The position numbers and the translations under genes are program-made. Below, in pieces: positions 11,554 to 11,629 of a DNA stretch of 11,629 nucleotides (position 1 is its first letter; every line of letters starts with the position of its first letter). The stretch lies in the NCBI GenBank assembly GCA_964445135.1, contig CAYUJW010000033.1, positions 1 through 11,629 of the forward strand, given 5' to 3'. The DNA is from JACOTV01 sp964445135. GTDB taxonomy: Bacteria > Patescibacteriota > Microgenomatia > UBA1406 > GWC2-37-13. The notes under the pieces were generated by a model. The model worked only from the letters and a program-made list of their open reading frames with translations. It was not told the DNA's origin and ran no database searches.

Positions 11554-11629
11554 GGTGGCTGTAGCTCAGCTGGTTAGAGCATCAGTTTGTGGAACTGAAT
11601 GTCGCGGGTTCGAATCCCGTCAGTCACCC
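11554..11629 (+). tRNA. tRNA-His (anticodon GTG)
   Basis: Complete cloverleaf. Acceptor GTGGCTG pairs with CAGTCAC with one G-T pair. The D-arm is GCTC/GAGC, the anticodon stem TCAGT/ACTGA with loop TTGTGGA (anticodon GTG), and the T-arm GCGGG/CCCGT around TTCGAAT. The extra G-1 at 11554 faces C73 at 11628, the identity element read by histidyl-tRNA synthetase. The window ends one base later, so whether CCA is encoded cannot be seen. The first 20 bases are duplicated at 11236-11294. Confidence 0.96.

Noticed and set aside
1..11629. CRISPR array, integrase, transposase, toxin-antitoxin pair or rRNA
   Set aside because: No spaced direct-repeat array, no recognisable recombinase or transposase motif, no paired toxin-antitoxin frames and no rRNA sequence were seen on either strand.
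1..11629. Alternative genetic code (TGA as Gly or Trp)
   Set aside because: TGA ends several genes at the expected family length (PBP2, radical SAM, six-cysteine protein), and no in-frame TGA lies inside a conserved domain.

Overview
The window looks like a scaffold piece from a small-genome, uncultivated bacterium of the Patescibacteria/CPR type. This is inferred from compact one- or few-gene transcription units, many short conserved proteins without recognisable function, promoters sitting almost on top of start codons with no Shine-Dalgarno sequence, an archaeal-type CoA gene, a small GIY-YIG gene and GC-rich palindromes near tRNA sequence. TGA serves as a normal stop, so the standard bacterial code applies. 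Two runs of exactly 100 N (1940-2039 and 10266-10365) are scaffold gaps of unknown true size, and both cut genes.

Layout. 1-1733: penicillin-binding protein 2, a cell-wall transpeptidase. 1734-2039: a non-coding stretch with an extended -10 promoter and a degenerate tRNA-like sequence with a GC palindrome, running into the first gap. 2040-2663: 5'-truncated DUF3891-like protein, overlapping tail to tail with a lysine 2,3-aminomutase family radical SAM gene (2636-3682, minus). 3793-4920: YibE/F family membrane protein, divergent from the aminomutase gene. 4921-5343: a terminator hairpin, a 58-codon gene on the minus strand with the only perfect Shine-Dalgarno sequence seen here, and a divergent promoter region rich in inverted repeats. 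5344-6911: two unrecognised genes, the second with a His-rich stretch and a Cys cluster at its C-terminus, followed by a very short SWIB-like reading frame. 7013-7429: Fur-family metalloregulator. 7473-8126: single-pass membrane protein with six cysteines outside. 8147-9166 (minus): LOG-family protein followed by an ArgA-like acetyltransferase. 9226-10200 (minus): Obg GTPase. 10366-11139 (minus, 3' end lost in the second gap): a fusion of archaeal-type phosphopantetheine adenylyltransferase with a DUF359 (GTP-dependent dephospho-CoA kinase) domain. 11221-11629: a 5' copy of tRNA-His split by a palindrome, a GIY-YIG endonuclease-like gene, and the complete tRNA-His gene.

Working together: most genes are housekeeping or single units, not one pathway. 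The two most unusual items are the CoA fusion, which would join the last two steps of CoA synthesis in one chain, and the 318-bp tRNA-His / palindrome / GIY-YIG / tRNA-His unit, which resembles a minimal mobile element parked in a tRNA gene. A repeated promoter architecture (-10 box 7-9 nt before ATG at six genes) suggests that leaderless mRNAs are common in this organism.
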